NCBI RefSeq assembly: GCF_005405145.1
Contig: NZ_BJDM01000001.1
Coordinates: forward strand, 186,001 to 250,000
Direction of reading: 5' to 3'
Length of the DNA stretch: 64,000 nucleotides
Source of the DNA: Paucilactobacillus kaifaensis
GTDB taxonomy: Bacteria; Bacillota; Bacilli; Lactobacillales; Lactobacillaceae
In this document: piece after piece, positions 34,961-44,713 of the stretch
How the letters are laid out: each line of letters opens with the position of its first letter
Numbering within the stretch: position 1 is the stretch's first letter
Notes under the pieces: model-generated
Databases searched by the model: none
What the model was told of the DNA's origin: nothing
What the model saw: only the letters and a program-made list of their open reading frames with translations
Program-made: the position numbers and the translations under genes

Positions 34961-35010
34961 AATAATAAAGAAGCTGAGCAAAGAGTTTTTTACTCAGCTT
35001 CTTTATTATT
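34961..35010 (+). terminator. Terminator after the flavin oxidoreductase gene
   Basis: AATAATAAAGAAGCTGAG (34961-34978) pairs perfectly over 18 bp with CTCAGCTTCTTTATTATT (34993-35010). The A- and T-rich stem ends make it usable from both sides. I see nothing in the following 107 bases. Confidence 0.85.
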
Positions 35011-35117
35011 TACGAATTATGATGGTGGCAATTACAGGATACGTAAATTCATTTTTAATACTTGTAGATCTTCAAGAATTACTTTTGATTTGTAAGATAG
35101 GTTAAAAATGAAGGTAC

Positions 35118-35144
35118 AAAAAAACGGCCATTAGCCGTCTTTTT
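35118..35144 (-). terminator. Terminator of the DoxX-family gene
   Basis: ACGGC and GCCGT with a CATTA loop, flanked by runs of A and T. On the minus strand it is followed by TTTTTTT directly after the DoxX gene. Confidence 0.8.
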
Positions 35145-35146
35145 GA

Positions 35147-35641
35147 CTATCTTGTTTCGTTTGGTAAAAAACTATGCTTTCTGATCCAAGGGATAATCCA
35201 GTGATCGAGACCGATACGGCCTGCATTGTAGCCAGCAAATAAAATAATGAATTCAACAATAATATAAATTGGATTGATTGAAACTGTGCCGGCCAATAAG
35301 TAGCTAAAGTTCATTAATAAGCCAAAGAATACAGCCGCAGTAGTAAACGCACCAACCACTAAACCGAGACCAACTAACAATTCACCCCATGAAACTAGGA
35401 AGTTAAATGTATTTACATTTGGTAATACGAAATGTTTTAAGAAATTTCCATAAGCTCCATATTGGACCTTACCCTCGGGACTTAAAACTGGTTTAGCAAT
35501 GGCACCCATAATAAATCCTTTAGCATCAAATCCTTTAAACACTTTATCATAACCGTCTATTAGCCAATAATATCCTAAAATAACACGACAAACAGTCAAA
35601 AGCCAACGACTAATAACGTTATGTCTTAACCAATAACTCAT
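35147..35641 (-). CDS. DoxX family membrane protein
   Basis: 164 aa, four hydrophobic helices. RVILGYYWLIDGYDKVFKGF near the N-terminus and WGELLVGLGLVVGAFTT in the middle are the DoxX/TQO-small pattern (compare the family's usual R..lG..f...G..K). Members are found with thiosulfate:quinone oxidoreductases or as redox and stress proteins; the role here is unknown. AGGAGGC lies about 8 bases before the ATG. Confidence 0.8.
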   Translation of the reverse strand: MSYWLRHNVISRWLLTVCRVILGYYWLIDGYDKVFKGFDAKGFIMGAIAKPVLSPEGKVQYGAYGNFLKHFVLPNVNTFNFLVSWGELLVGLGLVVGAFTTAAVFFGLLMNFSYLLAGTVSINPIYIIVEFIILFAGYNAGRIGLDHWIIPWIRKHSFLPNETR

Positions 35642-35757
35642 CTCAAAAGCCTCCTAAATAATAGCTATACATTTGTAAGTGTGTTGCAAATTTAGTATAG
35701 CAGTTATTGAAGATAATGAAATAACTTAGTTAAAAAAATCACAAATTTTAATTCGAT

Positions 35758-35800
35758 CAAAAAATAGCCCCATCAAAAAAATTTCTTGATGAGGTTATTT
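35758..35800 (-). terminator. Terminator of guaC
   Basis: On the minus strand AATAACCTCATCAA pairs with TTGATGGGGCTATT (G-U pair included) and TTTTTT follows. Confidence 0.8.
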
Positions 35801-35812
35801 AGATTAATAAAA

Positions 35813-36784
35813 TTAGTCACCGTTCATAATGGAATTTTTGACAATTACGTAGTCAACTTTGCGAATGGCTTCGAGATCGTTACCACCTGCATATGAAATT
35901 GATGATTGTAAGTCTTCGTGCATTTCAGTCAGGGTAGCTTCGATTGAACCGCGATACGGGACTAACATTTGTTTACCTTCGACATTTCGGTAAGCCTGTT
36001 TTTGGGTTTCAGATGCTGAACCCCAGTATTGTTTGTAACTTTTACCGTCGATTTTAATTAAATTACCAGGCGATTCTTGATGACCGGCCAGCATTGAACC
36101 AATCATTACCATAGAAGCACCAAAACGGACTGATTTTGTAATGTCACCATTGTTGCGGATCCCACCATCAGCAATTAGTGGTTTGCGGGCCGCTTTACTA
36201 CACCATTTCAAAGCAGCGAGCTGCCAGCCGCCAGTACCAAAACCGGTTTTTAGTTTAGTAATGCAGGCTTTACCAGGGCCAACACCAACTTTAGTAGCAT
36301 CAGCACCGGCATTTTCTAATTCACGTACGGCTTCTGGAGTCGCAACATTACCAGCGATGACAAATGCGTCTGGTAATTTATTTTTAATGAATTTAATCAT
36401 TTTGATAACATAATCAGAGTGACCATGGGCAACGTCAATTGTAATGTACTCAGGGGTTAAATTGGCAGCTGCTAAATCATTGATAAATTGAAACTCGCTA
36501 TCTTTGATTCCAACTGAAATGGAGGCGAAAAGGCTTTTTGCCTGTAAATCCCGAACGAAAGCTAATCGTTTTTCTGGTTGAAATCGATGCATAACATAGA
36601 AGTAGTCATTTTGGGCTAGCCAAATTGCTAATGGTTCATCAATCACGCTTTCCATGTTGGCAGGAACTACTGGAATTTTAAATCGATGAGGACCAAATTG
36701 AACACTTGAATCGGCGTCACTGCGACTTTTAATAATACATTTGCTGGGGATGAGTTGAATATCATCGTAATCGAAAGTTTCCAT
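35813..36784 (-). CDS. guaC: GMP reductase
   Basis: Deaminates GMP to IMP with NADPH, returning guanine nucleotides to the purine pool. [10 protein letters not shown] at the start, NMESVID, and the catalytic loop [11 protein letters not shown] with the active-site Cys are those of GuaC rather than IMP dehydrogenase, and there is no CBS insert. The start is taken as ATG 36784 (METFDYDD), with AGGAG 8 bases upstream; a GTG at 36793 abuts the ribosome binding site. 323 aa. Divergent from purA, with PurBox-like sites between them. Confidence 0.93.
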   Translation of the reverse strand: METFDYDDIQLIPSKCIIKSRSDADSSVQFGPHRFKIPVVPANMESVIDEPLAIWLAQNDYFYVMHRFQPEKRLAFVRDLQAKSLFASISVGIKDSEFQFINDLAAANLTPEYITIDVAHGHSDYVIKMIKFIKNKLPDAFVIAGNVATPEAVRELENAGADATKVGVGPGKACITKLKTGFGTGGWQLAALKWCSKAARKPLIADGGIRNNGDITKSVRFGASMVMIGSMLAGHQESPGNLIKIDGKSYKQYWGSASETQKQAYRNVEGKQMLVPYRGSIEATLTEMHEDLQSSISYAGGNDLEAIRKVDYVIVKNSIMNGD

Positions 36785-36802
36785 TTGAGGCACTCCTTAC
36801 AA

Positions 36803-36940
36803 AAAGTTCGTCTTTTTTACTCACCCAGTTAATATAAATGGAATCGGTGGTAATGTCAATATAAAAGTCGTACATTATATTCTTGTTCACAAATAAAGTT
36901 CGTGTTTTTCGTTGACGAAGCTTAACTTACTTGTTAAACT
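36803..36940. promoter_or_regulatory. PurBox-like sites and purA promoter between guaC and purA
   Basis: AAAGTTCGTCTTT (36803-36815) and AAAGTTCGTGTTT (36895-36907) are near-copies. Read on the other strand they are AAA-G/C-ACGAACTTT, close to the lactococcal PurR box core CGAAC. The second lies just before TTGACG (36912-36917), 17 bases, TAAACT (36935-36940), the purA promoter; the first is near the guaC start. PurR control of both genes is inferred. Confidence 0.55.
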
Positions 36941-36978
36941 GGTTAGATGAGTGATAATAATGATAATGGGGTGACATG

Positions 36979-38286
36979 ATGACAGCAGTTGTAGTGGTTG
37001 GGAGTCAATGGGGTGACGAGGGTAAAGGTAAGATGACTGATTACCTGAGTCAAGCAGCAGATATGATTGTTCGGTATCAAGGTGGTAACAATGCAGGCCA
37101 TACAATTGTATTTAACGGCCAAACTTATAAATTACATTTGATTCCTTCAGGGATTTTCTTTGCTGATAAGTTGAGTATCATTGGTAATGGTGTTGTTGTT
37201 AATCCTAAAGCCGCAATTGAGGAGTTATCTTACTTAAAAGAGAAGGGCATTGACCCAGCGGGGTTACGTATTTCAAGCCGTGCGCACGTTATTTTGCCTT
37301 ATCATATTTTGCTTGATCAATATCAAGAAGCATCTAAGGGCGATCAAAAGGTTGGTACAACTAACAAAGGGATTGGACCAGCATACATGGACAAAGCTTC
37401 CCGTGTGGGAATTCGAATGGCTGATCTACTTGAGCGGGATACATTTGAAACTAAGCTACGCCAAAATCTAGCTGAGAAAAATGAACTATTTACAAAGTTG
37501 TACGCTAAAGAACCGTTGGGCTTTGACTCGATTTTTGAGGAATATTATGAATATGGTCAACAACTGAAACAGTATGTAACAGATACTTCGGTGATTGTTA
37601 ATAATGCATTGGATCAAGGACAACATGTGTTATTCGAAGGGGCACAGGGAGTGATGTTGGACGTTGATCATGGTACTTATCCATATGTCACCTCTTCTAA
37701 TCCGATCGCCGGTGGTGTAACGACTGGTGTAGGCATTGGCCCGAATAAAATTGATACAATTGTAGGGATCTGTAAGGCATACTCGACACGAGTGGGGGAC
37801 GGCCCATTTCCGACTGAACTAAATGATGCGACTGGTGATTATATCCGTGAAACTGGTCATGAATATGGTACGGTCACAAAACGACCTCGGCGAATTGGTT
37901 GGTTTGATACAGTAGCAATGCGTCATGCTAAACGGGTATCTGGATTGAGTTGTTTGAGTCTGAATTTATTAGATGTGCTAACTGGGATCGAAACTTTAAA
38001 AATTTGTACAGCGTATGAAATTAATGGTAAGCAAATTGACTATTATCCAGCTAGCCTGCATGAATTATCAGCATGTAAGCCAGTTTATGAAGAACTACCT
38101 GGTTGGAATGAAGATATCACGCAAATTACTAATTTTGCAGAGCTACCAATCAACGCTCAAAAATATTTACAACGCTTAAGCGAAGTGGTTGAATTACCGC
38201 TAGCCACGGTTTCTGTGGGACCAGATCGCTTACAAACATTAATTTTAGATGATCCATGGGGACAAAAGGAGGCTGTTAGCCAATGA
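36979..38286 (+). CDS. purA: Adenylosuccinate synthetase
   Basis: GTP-dependent first step from IMP to [21 protein letters not shown] is the canonical N-terminus with the P-loop-like [42 protein letters not shown] and DGPFPTE follow. About 435 aa. Two tandem ATGs occur at 36976 and 36979; the second has better spacing from GGGGTG and fits homologues. purB overlaps the end by four bases, so they form an operon. Confidence 0.96.
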   Translation: MTAVVVVGSQWGDEGKGKMTDYLSQAADMIVRYQGGNNAGHTIVFNGQTYKLHLIPSGIFFADKLSIIGNGVVVNPKAAIEELSYLKEKGIDPAGLRISSRAHVILPYHILLDQYQEASKGDQKVGTTNKGIGPAYMDKASRVGIRMADLLERDTFETKLRQNLAEKNELFTKLYAKEPLGFDSIFEEYYEYGQQLKQYVTDTSVIVNNALDQGQHVLFEGAQGVMLDVDHGTYPYVTSSNPIAGGVTTGVGIGPNKIDTIVGICKAYSTRVGDGPFPTELNDATGDYIRETGHEYGTVTKRPRRIGWFDTVAMRHAKRVSGLSCLSLNLLDVLTGIETLKICTAYEINGKQIDYYPASLHELSACKPVYEELPGWNEDITQITNFAELPINAQKYLQRLSEVVELPLATVSVGPDRLQTLILDDPWGQKEAVSQ

Positions 38287-39587
38287 TTGACCGTTATACA
38301 AGACCAGCGATGGGGCAGATTTGGTCGCTGGAAAATCGATATCAAGCCTGGTTGCAAGTGGAAATTGCTGCCACTAATGCCTGGTCACGACAAGGCGAGG
38401 TACCAGGAGAAGATGCAAAAAAAATTCGAGAAAATGCTTCATTTACTGTCGACCGAGTAGCAGAAATAGAGGAACAAACGCATCACGACGTGGTTGCATT
38501 TACGCGCACAGTTTCAGAATCATTAGGTGCAGAAAAAAAGTGGGTGCATTACGGCCTGACTAGTACCGATGTTGTTGATACTGCTAATGGGGTCATTTTG
38601 AAACAAGCCAATGAAATTATTAAGGCAGATTTATTGGCGTTAAAAGATGTGCTTGAATCCCAAGCTAAAAAATATAAAAACACAGTTATGATGGGTCGGA
38701 CACATGGAGTACATGCTGAACCAACAACATTTGGTCTCAAAATTGCGCGATGGTATGCTGAAATTGAACGTGATATTGAACGATTCGACCATGCCGCTCG
38801 AGGGGCTGCATCTGGTAAGATTAGTGGCGCAGTTGGCACATATGCGAATGTGCCCCCTGAAATTGAACAGTCTGTCATGCAGGAACTAGGATTGACTAGG
38901 CAACCGATCACAAGCCAAATTTTGCCCCGTGATCTTCACGCTGAATATATAGCGACATTAGGGTTAATCGCTACTAGTCTGGAAGAGTTTGCAACTGAAA
39001 TTCGTTCGTTGCAACGCTCTGAGATTCGAGAAGTCGAAGAACATTTTAGTGCTGGTCAAAAGGGTTCATCTGCCATGCCTCATAAACGAAATCCAATTGG
39101 TTCAGAAAACATCTGCGGATTGGCTCGTGTTGTTCGCGGTCACGTACAAACAGCATATGAGAATATTCCACTCTGGCATGAACGTGATATTTCACATTCA
39201 TCGGCTGAACGAATCATTTTGCCGGATACTACTATTTTGTTGGATTACATGCTACACCGTTTTACTAATATTTTGGGAGATTTAACAGTTTTTCCAGAAA
39301 CGATGAAGAAAAATATGGAACGGACGTACGGTTTGATCTACAGTCAAAGAGTGTTGTTAAAGTTAATTGAGACTGGATTATCCCGGGAAGAAGCATACGA
39401 TTTGGTTCAAACGTTAACTGCTAAATCATGGGACGAACAAATTTCTTTCAAACAGTTGGTTCGTGATAATGCAGCAATTAATGCACGTTTGAGCAGTGAA
39501 GAAATTGAAGATGCATTTGATTACCGCTACCATCTTAGGTATGTTGATCAAATTTTTGAACAAGTTTTTGCAAAACAAAAAATATAA
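38283..39587 (+). CDS. purB: Adenylosuccinate lyase
   Basis: Fumarase-superfamily enzyme that acts in IMP synthesis (SAICAR step) and releases AMP from adenylosuccinate. [10 protein letters not shown] at the start, [15 protein letters not shown] with the catalytic His, and the signature [12 protein letters not shown] are present; 434 aa. The ATG overlaps the purA stop (ATGA), with GGAGG about 10 bases before it. A terminator follows. Confidence 0.96.
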   Translation: MIDRYTRPAMGQIWSLENRYQAWLQVEIAATNAWSRQGEVPGEDAKKIRENASFTVDRVAEIEEQTHHDVVAFTRTVSESLGAEKKWVHYGLTSTDVVDTANGVILKQANEIIKADLLALKDVLESQAKKYKNTVMMGRTHGVHAEPTTFGLKIARWYAEIERDIERFDHAARGAASGKISGAVGTYANVPPEIEQSVMQELGLTRQPITSQILPRDLHAEYIATLGLIATSLEEFATEIRSLQRSEIREVEEHFSAGQKGSSAMPHKRNPIGSENICGLARVVRGHVQTAYENIPLWHERDISHSSAERIILPDTTILLDYMLHRFTNILGDLTVFPETMKKNMERTYGLIYSQRVLLKLIETGLSREEAYDLVQTLTAKSWDEQISFKQLVRDNAAINARLSSEEIEDAFDYRYHLRYVDQIFEQVFAKQKI

Positions 39588-39646
39588 AAATATTTATGAA
39601 AACGATTCATTTAGTTATTATAAATATTTTTATATTTAATAAAATG

Positions 39647-39694
39647 AATCAATGAAATCCGTTGTTAATCAACAGGTTTCATTGATTTTATTTT
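39647..39694 (+). terminator. Terminator after purA-purB
   Basis: AATCAATGAAATCCGTTG pairs with CAACAGGTTTCATTGATT (two small mismatches), followed by TTATTTTG. The rest of 39695-39808 holds only a weak TTGACC promoter candidate for the permease. Confidence 0.8.
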
Positions 39695-39808
39695 GTATAA
39701 ATTTAATTGCGGTGTAATTGACCCTTGCTCAAGGACGACAATGTTGTTAGTTTAAGTCCATTGATTTAGTGAAAAGTCAAAATTTTGCCGAGAAGGTAGG
39801 GGATTTAT

Positions 39809-41167
39809 ATGCAACAACCAGAAGCTGAATTAAAGCGGTCGTTAGGACTTTGGTCAGCACTTGCACTTGTAGTTGGAACTGTGATTGGTTCAGGAATCTT
39901 TTTCAAGCAATCATCAGTATTGGATAGTGCTGGTTCCTCTACCATGGCATTAATGGCGTGGGTCGTTGGTGGAATTATTACATTAACTGCTGGGTTAACA
40001 ATTGCTGAGATTGGTGCTCAGTTACCTTACACGGGTGGCTTGTACGTTTATATGGAAAAAATATATGGTCGAGTGTGGGGCTTTTTATCGGGCTGGATGC
40101 AGATTATTGTCTATGGTCCAGCAATCATTGCTTCGCTAGCCGGGTATTTAGCAGTGCTATTGGTTAACTTCTTTGGGTTAAGTGATAACTGGCATGTTCC
40201 ACTGGCATTAGGAGCGATGGCTTTGATTGGCGGACTAAATATGTTTGAAAATCGTTATGGTGCCGCTTTTGCCATCGTGACAACTTTAGGTAAGTTGTTG
40301 CCAATTGCCGCCATCATTATTTTTGGTTTGTTTTATGGTCATCAAGGGGCGCTTGGCCAAACGGTTGCCGGAATCCATGCTAGTGCAGGTAACTTTGGCG
40401 TAGCTGTTTTAGCAACGTTATTTGGTTATGATGGCTGGATTTTAATTGCCAATTTAGGTGGAGAAATCAAAAATCCGCAAAAGGTATTACCAAGAGCGAT
40501 CGTTATTGGATTGTTGTTTGTGTTAGTTGTTTATACGGCTGTAACTTTTGGTGTGTTTAACGGTATGTCATCAGCGATGATTCATAAATTAGGTGATAAT
40601 ACGACACCATATTTAGCTACTTTGGCGTTTGGCTCTATTGGTGGGAAGCTGTTGAACATTGGTGTCATTATTTCAATTGTTGGTTGTATGAATGGGAAGA
40701 TCATGACTTTCCCACGCATTATGTATGCAATGGCTAAACGCAATGACTTACCGTTTTCAAAAAAATTATCATATGTTAATCGTAAGACACACGAGCCAAT
40801 GATTGCTACGATTGCTATTCTAGTGTTGGCTGGTTTGATGGTTTCGTTCTTTAATCCAGATTATCTGTCAGATTTGTGCATCTTTACGGTTTATTGTTTC
40901 TATGTTGCTGCGTTTATTGGTGTGTTCTTGTTGCGTAAACGAAATCAAGGTCAAGTACGCCCATTTTCGACACCATTATTTCCAATTACACCGATTGTGG
41001 CTATTTTAGGAGCTGTTTTTGTGATCGTTAGTGAGTTATTTGCTGATCCGGTTGGTGCCCTGGTTTCGCTAGGAATTGTGGCAGTTGGATTACCAATCTT
41101 TTATGTGGTAAAAAAAGTTGAACAGGTCCGTAAAACGGCGATTACTAAAATGGCTGAACATGAATAG
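39809..41167 (+). CDS. APC-superfamily amino acid permease
   Basis: 452 aa with 12 predicted transmembrane helices. The N-terminal LGLWSALALVVGTVIGSGIF is the substrate-binding GSGIF motif in helix 1, and GYDGWILIANLGGEIKNPQKVLPRAI lies in the middle. The pattern resembles LAT/SteT-type exchangers (Ser/Thr/aromatic), but the substrate cannot be told from sequence. Start ATG 39809 has AGAAGG/GGGG upstream. A Met T-box unit begins just after it and may or may not include its transcript. Confidence 0.85.
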   Translation: MQQPEAELKRSLGLWSALALVVGTVIGSGIFFKQSSVLDSAGSSTMALMAWVVGGIITLTAGLTIAEIGAQLPYTGGLYVYMEKIYGRVWGFLSGWMQIIVYGPAIIASLAGYLAVLLVNFFGLSDNWHVPLALGAMALIGGLNMFENRYGAAFAIVTTLGKLLPIAAIIIFGLFYGHQGALGQTVAGIHASAGNFGVAVLATLFGYDGWILIANLGGEIKNPQKVLPRAIVIGLLFVLVVYTAVTFGVFNGMSSAMIHKLGDNTTPYLATLAFGSIGGKLLNIGVIISIVGCMNGKIMTFPRIMYAMAKRNDLPFSKKLSYVNRKTHEPMIATIAILVLAGLMVSFFNPDYLSDLCIFTVYCFYVAAFIGVFLLRKRNQGQVRPFSTPLFPITPIVAILGAVFVIVSELFADPVGALVSLGIVAVGLPIFYVVKKVEQVRKTAITKMAEHE

Positions 41168-41205
41168 ATCAATCACTAATATTAGAAAATAATTAAAATC
41201 AAGTG

Positions 41206-41555
41206 TTGACATTCTCATTTTTTTGAACAATAATGTTATAAATTAATCCTACAAAGTAATGCAAAGATGAGTAGATTAGAGAATCATTTTAAGAGAGTCA
41301 TCGAAATGGTGCAAGATGACAATGATGCATAATCGAATATGGTCTTAAATGCAGTTCGCTGTTGAGCATCAGTTAAACAGTGACGGGAACTCCCGTTATA
41401 GAGTCAGGGTATGCACAAACAGTAAGTACTTGATGAACTGTATTTAAGTACCCGAAGAGGAATAACTCGTGAGGGTTATTTAAATTAAGGTGGTAACGCG
41501 AAACGCACTTTCGTCCTTGTCTAGAGATAGACGTGGATGGGAGTGCGTTTTTTTT
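41206..41555 (+). promoter_or_regulatory. Met T-box riboswitch 1 with promoter
   Basis: Promoter TTGACA (41206-41211), 17 bases, AATAAT (41229-41234). Leader landmarks are GATGAGTAG, AGAGAGTC, specifier GAAT-ATG-GTC with ATG at 41339-41341, T-box AAGGTGGTAACGCG at 41487-41500, and a terminator AACGCACT...AGTGCGTT with eight T residues at about 41548-41555. AUG implies tRNA-Met sensing. It controls the Met-sulfoxide reductase and metNPQ genes. It is very similar to the leader at 48476. Confidence 0.92.
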
Positions 41556-41572
41556 GTAAAGAGGGAGAAAAA

Positions 41573-42055
41573 ATGACTACTAAAGTTGATAAGTATGAAT
41601 TGTTGAAACAACAAGCTGAAAGTTTACTGACCGGTGAGTTTGATTTAATTGCAAATATGAGTAATTTGGCTTCTCTAATTTTTAGTGAATTAAATGATTT
41701 AAACGGGACTTCATTTTATCGATTCAAAAACGATGAATTGATATTAGGTCCATTTCAAGGGAAACCGGCATGTATGCATATTAAAGTCGGCGCAGGTGTT
41801 TGTGGAACAGTTGCCAAAAATTTAACAGCTGAGATTGTACCTGATGTGCATAAATTTTCAGGACATATTGCATGCGATAGTGCATCAAAATCAGAAATTG
41901 TCGTGCCAATCTTCAAGGGCAGTCGATTTTGGGGTGTTTTAGATTTAGATAGTCCAAAATACAATACATTTGACGAAATTGATGAAAAGTATCTTTCTCA
42001 AATTGCACCACTTATTTTTGGTGTTCGGAGTAAAAAGTACGAGGGAGCTTATTAG
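41573..42055 (+). CDS. Free methionine-(R)-sulfoxide reductase (GAF domain)
   Basis: 160-aa single GAF-domain protein of the fRMsr (YebR) family, reducing free Met-R-sulfoxide to Met. Cys67, Cys77 and Cys101 (KPACMH, GVCGTV, HIACDS) are spaced 10 and 24 residues apart, exactly as the Cys84/94/118 set of the E. coli enzyme. The start at 41573 (MTTKVDK) follows GAGGGAG by 5-6 bases; an in-frame start at 41537 lies inside the T-box terminator. It heads a Met-T-box operon, so it recycles oxidised methionine imported by the downstream transporter. Confidence 0.9.
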   Translation: MTTKVDKYELLKQQAESLLTGEFDLIANMSNLASLIFSELNDLNGTSFYRFKNDELILGPFQGKPACMHIKVGAGVCGTVAKNLTAEIVPDVHKFSGHIACDSASKSEIVVPIFKGSRFWGVLDLDSPKYNTFDEIDEKYLSQIAPLIFGVRSKKYEGAY

Positions 42056-42056
42056 A

Positions 42057-43160
42057 ATGGCAGTCAGTCTAAACAACATAATTGAGTTAAAAGATATTTC
42101 TGTAACTTTCAAAAATGATGGAAATGTCGTAAAAGCAGTGAAAAACGTTAATTTGAAAATAGAACGTGGCGATATTTATGGAATTATTGGCTATTCAGGG
42201 GCCGGAAAGAGTACTTTAGTTCGTGTCATCAATTTGCTTCAAGCACCTACAAGTGGAACCGTCAGTGTAGCAGAACAACGATTACAAGAACTTAAGCCAC
42301 AAGAACTAAGGCAGGCAAGAAAACGAGTCGGAATGATATTCCAGCATTTTAACTTGATGAAATCAAGGACCGTCTTAGGCAATGTGGAATATCCACTGCT
42401 AAGTAAAAAAATAAGTAAAAAAGAACGTAGAGAAAAAGCGACTAATTTGTTGAATTTAGTGGGGTTAGCAAAATATGCTGACGAATATCCGAGCAGATTA
42501 TCAGGTGGACAAAAGCAACGCGTAGCCATCGCAAGGGCATTGGCAAACGATCCAGATGTATTAATATCCGACGAAGCAACAAGTGCGTTAGATCCGAAGA
42601 CCACAATTTCAATTCTGCAATTACTGAAAAAATTAAATGTAGAGTTGGGATTAACAATTGTCCTAATTACGCATGAAATGCAAGTAATTAAATCCATTTG
42701 TCACAATGTAGCTGTAATGGAGGATGGAGAAATAATTGAACGGGGCCGCGTTGCAAAGGTATTTACCGCTCCCCAGCAGAAATTAACAAATGACTTTATT
42801 GAAACATCAACGAATGTTCAAGCAGCAATTAAACGAATTACAGCAGAAATCGACCTGCAGCTAGCAGCTAATCAACGATTGGTTTATTTAAACTTTGTTG
42901 GAAATACTGCTAAGGAAGGAATCATTTCTGGGCTAGCACAGAAGTATCAAATTGACATTAATATTTTATTTGCCAATATAGACCAGATCGATGGAGAAAA
43001 TGTTGGTTATATGATCTCTATTTTCAGTGGACAACCAGAGTTAATCAATGGCGCAATTAAAAGTTTGATATCTGCTGACGTCAAAGTAAGAATCTTAGAG
43101 GTTGGTGGATCGAAAGGAGATGAAGCAGCCAATGGCGTCGATTATTCCGAACGTAATTGA
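42057..43160 (+). CDS. metN: Methionine ABC transporter ATP-binding protein MetN
   Basis: ATPase of a MetNPQ importer, 367 aa. Walker A GYSGAGKST, Q-loop FQHFNLM, signature LSGGQKQRVAIARA and Walker B VLISDEATSALDP are intact. The last ~75 residues (YLNFVGNTAKEGI to VRILEVG) form the NIL regulatory domain that binds Met and trans-inhibits transport. ATG 42057 is one base after the reductase stop, with GAGGGAG 9 bases upstream. It overlaps metP by about 29 bases. Confidence 0.93.
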   Translation: MAVSLNNIIELKDISVTFKNDGNVVKAVKNVNLKIERGDIYGIIGYSGAGKSTLVRVINLLQAPTSGTVSVAEQRLQELKPQELRQARKRVGMIFQHFNLMKSRTVLGNVEYPLLSKKISKKERREKATNLLNLVGLAKYADEYPSRLSGGQKQRVAIARALANDPDVLISDEATSALDPKTTISILQLLKKLNVELGLTIVLITHEMQVIKSICHNVAVMEDGEIIERGRVAKVFTAPQQKLTNDFIETSTNVQAAIKRITAEIDLQLAANQRLVYLNFVGNTAKEGIISGLAQKYQIDINILFANIDQIDGENVGYMISIFSGQPELINGAIKSLISADVKVRILEVGGSKGDEAANGVDYSERN

Positions 43161-43803
43161 AATGAAAGCTGAATTTGTTCAAGCAATTTTTGAAACCCTG
43201 TATATGACATTTTTTTCGGCAATTGTTTCAGGTGTCCTAGGCTTAATTTTTGGGGTGTTACTAGTTGTGACTAAACCAGGTGGGATCTTAGCGGATTCAG
43301 TCAGTTATTCGGTGTTGGATAAGGTAATTAATTTGTTAAGGTCAATTCCATTTATCATTTTATTGGCTGTAATTTCACCGTTAACGCAATTTTTAATTGG
43401 TACCACAGTTGGAACTACCGCTGCACTAGTTCCGTTAATCTTTGGTATTTTTCCTTTTTATGCACGGCAAGTTCAAAATGCATTGTTGGATGTTGCCCAT
43501 GGTGTGATTGAGGCTGCTCAGTCAATGGGATCTAGCCCAATGGAAATCATATTTCGGGTATATCTCAAGGAAGGCCTAGCAGACATTTTGCGAGTTTCAA
43601 TTGCCACAGTTATCAGTTTGATTGGATTGACAACGATGGCTGGAGCAATTGGTTCTGGTGGATTGGGGGATATTGCGATTAGCATTGGGTACGCCAGATT
43701 TGAAAATGATATTACATTTGTGGCGATGTTAATTATTCTAGCGATGGTGTTTATCGTCCAATTTGTTGGTGATTTGATTGTTAAGAGAGTCGAACGATAT
43801 TAA
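43132..43803 (+). CDS. metP: Methionine ABC transporter permease MetP (MetI)
   Basis: 224 aa, five transmembrane helices. Contains the EAA coupling loop (GVIEAAQSMGSSPMEIIFRVYLKEGLADI) and TMAGAIGSGGLGDIAI typical of MetI-type permeases. The start at 43132 (MASIIPNV) has AAGGAG about 12 bases upstream; other ATGs at 43120 and further up are too close to or ahead of it. It overlaps metN, so translation is coupled. Confidence 0.92.
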   Translation: MASIIPNVIEMKAEFVQAIFETLYMTFFSAIVSGVLGLIFGVLLVVTKPGGILADSVSYSVLDKVINLLRSIPFIILLAVISPLTQFLIGTTVGTTAALVPLIFGIFPFYARQVQNALLDVAHGVIEAAQSMGSSPMEIIFRVYLKEGLADILRVSIATVISLIGLTTMAGAIGSGGLGDIAISIGYARFENDITFVAMLIILAMVFIVQFVGDLIVKRVERY

Positions 43804-43841
43804 TTTTTTGCAACTTAAATTATATGAGGAGAGTGGATTTG

Positions 43842-44696
43842 ATGAAAAAAAGTATCTGGTGGTTAATTGGAATTTTAGTGGTCATTGTGGCGGTGTTCTT
43901 TGGTGTTCATAGCTATACCAGCACTCACGGTGCAAGTAAGTCTTCAACAATCACGGTTGGGTCACAAGGCTCTGATTATGATATTTGGCAATATATTGCT
44001 AAAAGCGATGATGCCAAAAAATTGGGCCTTAAAATTAAAGTAAAACAAATTACTGATGGAGTGCAGCTAAATAAAGCGGTTGCTGATGGCAGCGTTGACG
44101 TAAATGCATTTCAATCGTATTCATATTATCTAGCATACAATAAACAAAATGAGAATAATAAATTAGCTGCGTTAGGCACTACATACCTAGAACCAATGGG
44201 AATTTACTCAAAAAAATACCAAAAAATTGATGATATTCCTACCGGTGCAACAATAGCAATTGCGGATAATCCATCACAAGCAGCACGAGGATTATTACTG
44301 CTGCAGAAAGCAGGATTAATAACATTAAAGAAAGATTTTGGTATGTTAGGAACTATTAAGGATATTCAAGACAATCCGAAAAATATTCAATTTAAACAAA
44401 TTGATGATACAACTGGTCCACGAATTATCAAAAATGTTGATGCTGTCTTAATTTCTAATACAGTTGCACTTGAAGGTGGATTACATGTGTTAACAGACTC
44501 GATTTACCATGAAAAAGTAGACCAGAGTACTAAAGACAATATTAATATTCTTGCCACTTCAGCAAAAAATAAAAATAATACAAATTACAAAAAACTAGTG
44601 AAGTTGTACCACAAAAAAGATATTCAAAAGCATATTAAAGATAAATATTATGGAACTAAGATTGAGGTTTCTAAACCACTGTCATATTTCAATTAA
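43842..44696 (+). CDS. metQ: MetQ/NlpA-family methionine-binding protein without lipobox
   Basis: 284-aa substrate-binding protein: TITVGSQGSDYDIWQYI, VNAFQSYSYY, LEPMGIYS and ADNPSQAARGLLLLQKAGLI are NlpA/MetQ landmarks. Unlike the second MetQ at 51802 it has no Cys at all, so it cannot be a lipoprotein; the N-terminal helix (about residues 5-24) must serve as an uncleaved anchor or signal peptide. ATG 43842 follows AGGAGAG by 8 bases; the ATG at 43824 is upstream of that site. It is distant from MetQ2 and may differ in substrate. Confidence 0.88.
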   Translation: MKKSIWWLIGILVVIVAVFFGVHSYTSTHGASKSSTITVGSQGSDYDIWQYIAKSDDAKKLGLKIKVKQITDGVQLNKAVADGSVDVNAFQSYSYYLAYNKQNENNKLAALGTTYLEPMGIYSKKYQKIDDIPTGATIAIADNPSQAARGLLLLQKAGLITLKKDFGMLGTIKDIQDNPKNIQFKQIDDTTGPRIIKNVDAVLISNTVALEGGLHVLTDSIYHEKVDQSTKDNINILATSAKNKNNTNYKKLVKLYHKKDIQKHIKDKYYGTKIEVSKPLSYFN

Positions 44697-44713
44697 AGAA
44701 AGGATTTTAGAAT

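Noticed and set aside
41970-42056. An N-terminally extended MetN beginning at 41970.
   Set aside because: It would overlap most of the end of the Met-sulfoxide reductase gene; GAGGGAG and ATG at 42057 give the normal MetN start.
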